A stretch of 64,000 bases of DNA from Luteimonas sp. YGD11-2 (GTDB taxonomy: Bacteria > Pseudomonadota > Gammaproteobacteria > Xanthomonadales > Xanthomonadaceae): contig NZ_CP035376.1 of NCBI RefSeq assembly GCF_004118975.1, positions 744,001 to 808,000 of the forward strand, in the 5' to 3' direction. Positions 60,720 through 64,000 of this stretch are shown piece after piece (the stretch's first letter is position 1; each line of letters starts with the position of its first letter). Both the position numbers and the translations under genes were made by a program. The notes beneath the pieces are model-generated. The model did not search any database. It had not been told where the DNA came from and worked only from the letters and a program-made list of their open reading frames with translations.

Positions 60720-62054
60720 ATGACGCCAGCCACTCCGGATGTCCGCCGTATGCCGTTGCACACCCGGATGCTGATCGGCTTCATCGTAGGCGCAAGCCTG
60801 GGCCTCGCCGCCAACGTGCTGGTCGGAGAGGCCGCATGGCTGGCTGGCGTGATCACCTACGTCACCGATCCGATCGGCCAGCTGTTTCTGCGCCTGCTGT
60901 TCATGCTGGTCGTACCGCTGGTGTTCTCGGCGCTGATCCTGGGCGTGGTGGAGATCGGCGATCCGCGCTCGCTCGGGCGCCTTGGTGCGAAGACGCTGGC
61001 ATGGGTGTTTGGCAGCACCTCGATCGCGGTCGTGATCGGCATGGTGGTAACGCACCTGCTGCAGCCGGGCGCGGGCATCCCCGACGAGCTGCGTGACCAG
61101 GTGATGGCCGACGTCAGTGCATCCGGCACGGCGATACCGAGTGGCGGCATGCCCATCGGGTTCGTCGAGATGCTGCTCAACATGGTGCCCCGCAACCCGA
61201 TCGCCGCAGCCGCCAGTACCGACCTGATCGGCGTGATGTTCTTCTCGCTGGTGTTCGGCGTGGCCGCGACGGTGCTCAACACCGCCGGCACGCGCAGCTT
61301 CGTCGGCGCGGTGCAGGGCGTCTACGACATCAGCCTGAAGCTGATCGACTGGGTGATCCGGCTGGCGCCCTACGCGGTGGCTGCGCTGCTGTTCACGCTG
61401 ACCGCGCGCATGGGCCTGGGGCTGATGGTGCAGCTGGGCTGGTTCGTGCTGACCGCGGTGCTGGCGATGGCGCTGCACTTCTTCGGCACCTATTCGGTGG
61501 CGATCGCGGCCATCGCCCGGCGCTCGCCGCTGGACGTGTTCCGCAAGTCGCAGCCGGCGCTGCTGACCGCGTTCTCGACCTCGTCGAGCGCGGCCACGTT
61601 GCCGACATCGCTGAAGGTGGCCGAGGAGAACCTCGGCGTGCCGCGGCGGGTGGCGCGCTTCGTGTGCACCCTGGGTTCGACCGTGAACATGAACGGCACG
61701 GCGCTCTACGAGGGCGTGACCGTGCTGTTCCTGGCGCAGCTGTTCGGGGTGGAGCTCACCCTGGTGCAGCAGGTCATGATCCTGGTGATGTGCATCATGG
61801 GAGGCATCGGCGCCGCCAGCGTGCCGGGCGGGTCGCTGCCGGTGATCGCCACGATCCTGGTGATGTTCGGGATCCCGCCGGAAGGCATCGGCATCATCCT
61901 CGGCGTCGACCGTTTCCTCGACATGTGCCGCACCACGGTCAATATCGGCGGCGACATGGTCGGCTCGGTGGTGATCGCGCGCAGCGAGCCGGATGACGCG
62001 GACCCCGGGTCCGTGCAGCCGCATCCCGTTGGGGTGGCGCTCGAGAACGGCTGA
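60720..62054 (+). CDS. Dicarboxylate/amino acid:cation symporter (DAACS)
   Basis: The 444-residue protein is a glutamate transporter homologue (GltP/DctA class). It has eight to nine hydrophobic segments, the serine-rich hairpin motif TAFSTSSSAATLPTS (near 280) and the substrate-binding region STVNMNGTALYEG (near 319) followed by GGIGAASVPGGSLPVI and the DRFLDMCRTTVNIGGD signature, which carries the Asp/Arg/Thr ligand residues. The substrate (glutamate, aspartate or dicarboxylates) cannot be told. It is a single-gene unit after the Bat operon. Confidence 0.93.
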   Translation: MTPATPDVRRMPLHTRMLIGFIVGASLGLAANVLVGEAAWLAGVITYVTDPIGQLFLRLLFMLVVPLVFSALILGVVEIGDPRSLGRLGAKTLAWVFGSTSIAVVIGMVVTHLLQPGAGIPDELRDQVMADVSASGTAIPSGGMPIGFVEMLLNMVPRNPIAAAASTDLIGVMFFSLVFGVAATVLNTAGTRSFVGAVQGVYDISLKLIDWVIRLAPYAVAALLFTLTARMGLGLMVQLGWFVLTAVLAMALHFFGTYSVAIAAIARRSPLDVFRKSQPALLTAFSTSSSAATLPTSLKVAEENLGVPRRVARFVCTLGSTVNMNGTALYEGVTVLFLAQLFGVELTLVQQVMILVMCIMGGIGAASVPGGSLPVIATILVMFGIPPEGIGIILGVDRFLDMCRTTVNIGGDMVGSVVIARSEPDDADPGSVQPHPVGVALENG

Positions 62055-62409
62055 GGGAGCCGGCGTGCTGCGGTGACGTCAGACCTCTGGCTGCCTGTGG
62101 TTCGGCGCGGACTGTACGAAGCGCATCGAGCTCATGCCGCACAGGTGAAGATGTCCGTGTTCGTCCGGAGCGGTACGCAGGGGCGCCAGCCGGGTATTCC
62201 GCCGGGTCGGCGCCCGATCCCGCCCTGGTCGTCGGAACACCCGGCAGGCGCCTGAGCGCAGCACCACGAGCCCAGGGGAAAGCACGCTTACGGGTCCGGA
62301 TGACCGCGGCGTCCGGGCGTGGCGATTGAACAGACGCCCACGGGCCGCGGAGGCACGTCGTGGGCCGCCGTGGGACAATAGCGGGCTCCCGCCGCCGCCC
62401 GCCGATGAC
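62055..62409. other. Intergenic region upstream of transketolase
   Basis: The 355-base gap holds an inverted repeat (GGGCGCC at 62181-62187 and GGCGCCC at 62209-62215, with an inner CCGG pair) that could be a terminator for the transporter. A GACAAT -10-like box is at 62374-62379, about 30 bases before tkt. A 60-codon open frame from 62073 lacks family motifs, and I do not call it a gene. Confidence 0.45.
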
Positions 62410-64000
62410 ATGACCCAGCCGACCCGTCGCGATCTCGCCAACGCCATCCGTTTCCTTGCCGCCGACGCCGTCGAGGCCGCCAAGTCCGGCCATCCGGGCA
62501 TGCCGATGGGCATGGCGGACATCGCCGAGGTGCTGTGGAACGACTACCTCAGCCACAACCCGAACAACCCGAAGTGGTTCAACCGCGACCGCTTCGTGCT
62601 CTCCAACGGCCACGGCTCGATGCTGCAGTACGCGTTGCTGCATCTGTCCGGTTACGACCTGCCGATCGAGGAGCTGAAGAACTTCCGCCAGCTCGGCCAC
62701 CGCACGCCGGGCCACCCGGAAAACTTCGTCACCCCGGGCGTCGAGACCACCACCGGCCCGCTCGGCCAGGGTTTCGCCAACGCGGTCGGCTTCGCGCTGG
62801 CCGAAAAGCTGCTGGCGCAGCGCTTCAACCGCCCCGAGTTCGCGATCGTCGACCACCGCACCTGGGTCTTCCTGGGCGATGGCTGCCTGATGGAAGGCAT
62901 CTCGCACGAGGCCGCTTCCCTGGCCGGCACGCTGAAGCTGGGCAAGCTGGTGGCGTTCTGGGATGACAACGGCATCTCCATCGACGGCGAGGTCCGGGGC
63001 TGGTTCACCGACGACACCCCGAAGCGTTTCGAGGCCTACGGCTGGCGCGTGATCCGCGACGTCGACGGCCATGATGCCGATGCCATCAAGGCCGCGATCG
63101 AGGACGCGCTGTCGCAGGACGAGCGCCCGACGCTGCTGTGCTGCCGCACTACGATCGGCTTCGGCTCGCCGGCCAAGGCGGGCAAGGAGTCCTCCCACGG
63201 TGCGCCACTGGGTGGCGACGAACTCGCCGCCACCCGCAAGGCGCTGGGCTGGGAGCACGGTCCGTTCGAGCTGCCGGCGGCGATCCAGGACGGCTGGCGC
63301 GCGGGCAATGCCGGCCTGGTGCGCGAGGAACAGTGGAACCGCCTGTTCGACGCCTACGCGCAGAAGTACCCCGACATCGCCGACGAGTTGACCCGCCGTT
63401 CGCATGGCGAACTGCCGGAAGGCTTCGGCGCGGCCGCGGATGCGTATATCCGCAAGCTGCAGGCCGAAGGCCCGGTAGTGGCATCGCGCAAGGCCTCGCA
63501 GATGGCGATCGAAGCGTTCGCGCCGCACCTGCCGGAACTGGTCGGCGGTTCCGCGGATCTCGCAAGCTCCAACCTGACGATGTGGAGCGGCAGCAGGGAC
63601 GTCGGCAGCGACGACCCCTCCGCCAACTACATCTATTACGGCGTGCGCGAGTTCGCGATGACCGCGATCTCGAACGGCCTGGCGCTGCATGGCGGCTTCA
63701 TCCCGTACGACGCCACCTTCCTGGTGTTCTCCGACTACGCCCGCAACGCGGTGCGGATGAGCGCGCTGATGGAAGCGCACGCCATCCATGTCTACACCCA
63801 TGACTCGATCGGCCTCGGCGAGGACGGCCCGACGCACCAGCCGGTCGAGCACCTGGCCAGCCTGCGGCTGATCCCCAACAACGACGTGTGGCGCCCGTGC
63901 GACGCGGTGGAATCGGCGGTGGCGTGGCGCGCGGCGATCGAACGCCGCGACGGCCCGTCCTGCCTGGTCTTCAGCCGCCAGAACCTGCCGCACCAGGCAC
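62410..64000 (+). CDS. tkt: Transketolase, 3' end cut by window edge
   Basis: Transketolase moves two-carbon units in the pentose phosphate pathway using thiamine diphosphate. About 530 codons are visible. The start ATG (62410) gives [26 protein letters not shown]. Clear motifs are [52 protein letters not shown] and the ThDP-binding [13 protein letters not shown]. Later, the second domain has [23 protein letters not shown] and the [25 protein letters not shown] region (pieces: GEDGPTHQP). The end of the gene is beyond the window. It is related to rpiA at 21.2 kb through the pathway only. Confidence 0.96.
   Translation, partial: MTQPTRRDLANAIRFLAADAVEAAKSGHPGMPMGMADIAEVLWNDYLSHNPNNPKWFNRDRFVLSNGHGSMLQYALLHLSGYDLPIEELKNFRQLGHRTPGHPENFVTPGVETTTGPLGQGFANAVGFALAEKLLAQRFNRPEFAIVDHRTWVFLGDGCLMEGISHEAASLAGTLKLGKLVAFWDDNGISIDGEVRGWFTDDTPKRFEAYGWRVIRDVDGHDADAIKAAIEDALSQDERPTLLCCRTTIGFGSPAKAGKESSHGAPLGGDELAATRKALGWEHGPFELPAAIQDGWRAGNAGLVREEQWNRLFDAYAQKYPDIADELTRRSHGELPEGFGAAADAYIRKLQAEGPVVASRKASQMAIEAFAPHLPELVGGSADLASSNLTMWSGSRDVGSDDPSANYIYYGVREFAMTAISNGLALHGGFIPYDATFLVFSDYARNAVRMSALMEAHAIHVYTHDSIGLGEDGPTHQPVEHLASLRLIPNNDVWRPCDAVESAVAWRAAIERRDGPSCLVFSRQNLPHQA

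Noticed and set aside
62073..62255. 60-codon open frame before transketolase
   Set aside because: No homology visible, no ribosome binding site, and composition is unlike neighbouring genes.

Overview
The window is a typical chromosomal segment of a GC-rich gammaproteobacterium, most likely a Lysobacteraceae/Xanthomonadaceae member such as Luteimonas or Lysobacter. The evidence is the 16S and 23S sequence style, an rrn operon with tRNA-Ala before tRNA-Ile, a short-LID adenylate kinase, the pilMNOPQ block, and the frequent 4-nt ATGA/GTGA gene overlaps. I see no insertion sequence, prophage, CRISPR array or plasmid feature. Assignments come from reading motifs; no database search was run.

Layout. 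1-14.6 kb: adk (cut by the window edge), a small membrane protein, mpl, a LON-domain protein, a DedA-PAP2-LssY fusion divergent from a RIO-like kinase, a lipoprotein, an SDR enzyme, an ion channel coupled to a MetB-type enzyme, argD, hemL, thiE, rubredoxin, a SirB1-type protein and a DUF192 lipoprotein. 14.8-20.4 kb: a complete rrn operon (two promoters, 16S, tRNA-Ala, tRNA-Ile, 23S, 5S, terminator), with long-range complementary arms that should form the precursor processing stalks. 20.6-28.1 kb: rpiA, an EVE protein, and the conserved fau / 6S RNA / zapA / ygfB / pepP neighbourhood, with a PAS-GGDEF-EAL gene inserted. 28.1-34.8 kb: pepQ, a PilZ-DUF1631 pair, hemW, rdgB and rph. 34.9-41.8 kb: yicC, gmk, rpoZ, spoT, ridA and recG. 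41.8-45.9 kb: nucleoside hydrolase, type B L31, citrate synthase and two unknown genes. 46.0-53.7 kb: PBP1a divergent from the type IV pilus operon pilMNOPQ. 53.8-60.6 kb: a MoxR/Bat operon. 60.7-64 kb: a DAACS transporter and the start of transketolase, which runs off the end.

How the genes work together. Growth and envelope housekeeping dominates: peptidoglycan recycling (mpl) and synthesis (PBP1a), divisome accessory proteins (zapA and its coiled-coil neighbour), translation and transcription (rrn, rpoZ, L31, 6S RNA) and ppGpp control (spoT). Several genes point to cyclic-di-GMP signalling and surface motility: the GGDEF-EAL protein, the PilZ protein coupled to DUF1631, and the pilus alignment and secretin genes. 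The Bat operon combines a MoxR ATPase, a DUF58 protein, two VWA proteins, TPRs and a BatD-like protein in what is probably one membrane-associated system.

No dramatic new system stands out. The best leads are proteins whose family motifs are visibly altered: a PAP2 domain without its motif 2 His, a BatB-like VWA domain with a broken MIDAS, and an SDR lacking the catalytic Ser. The unstudied PilZ-DUF1631 pair and a long palindrome beside the 6S RNA are also worth attention.
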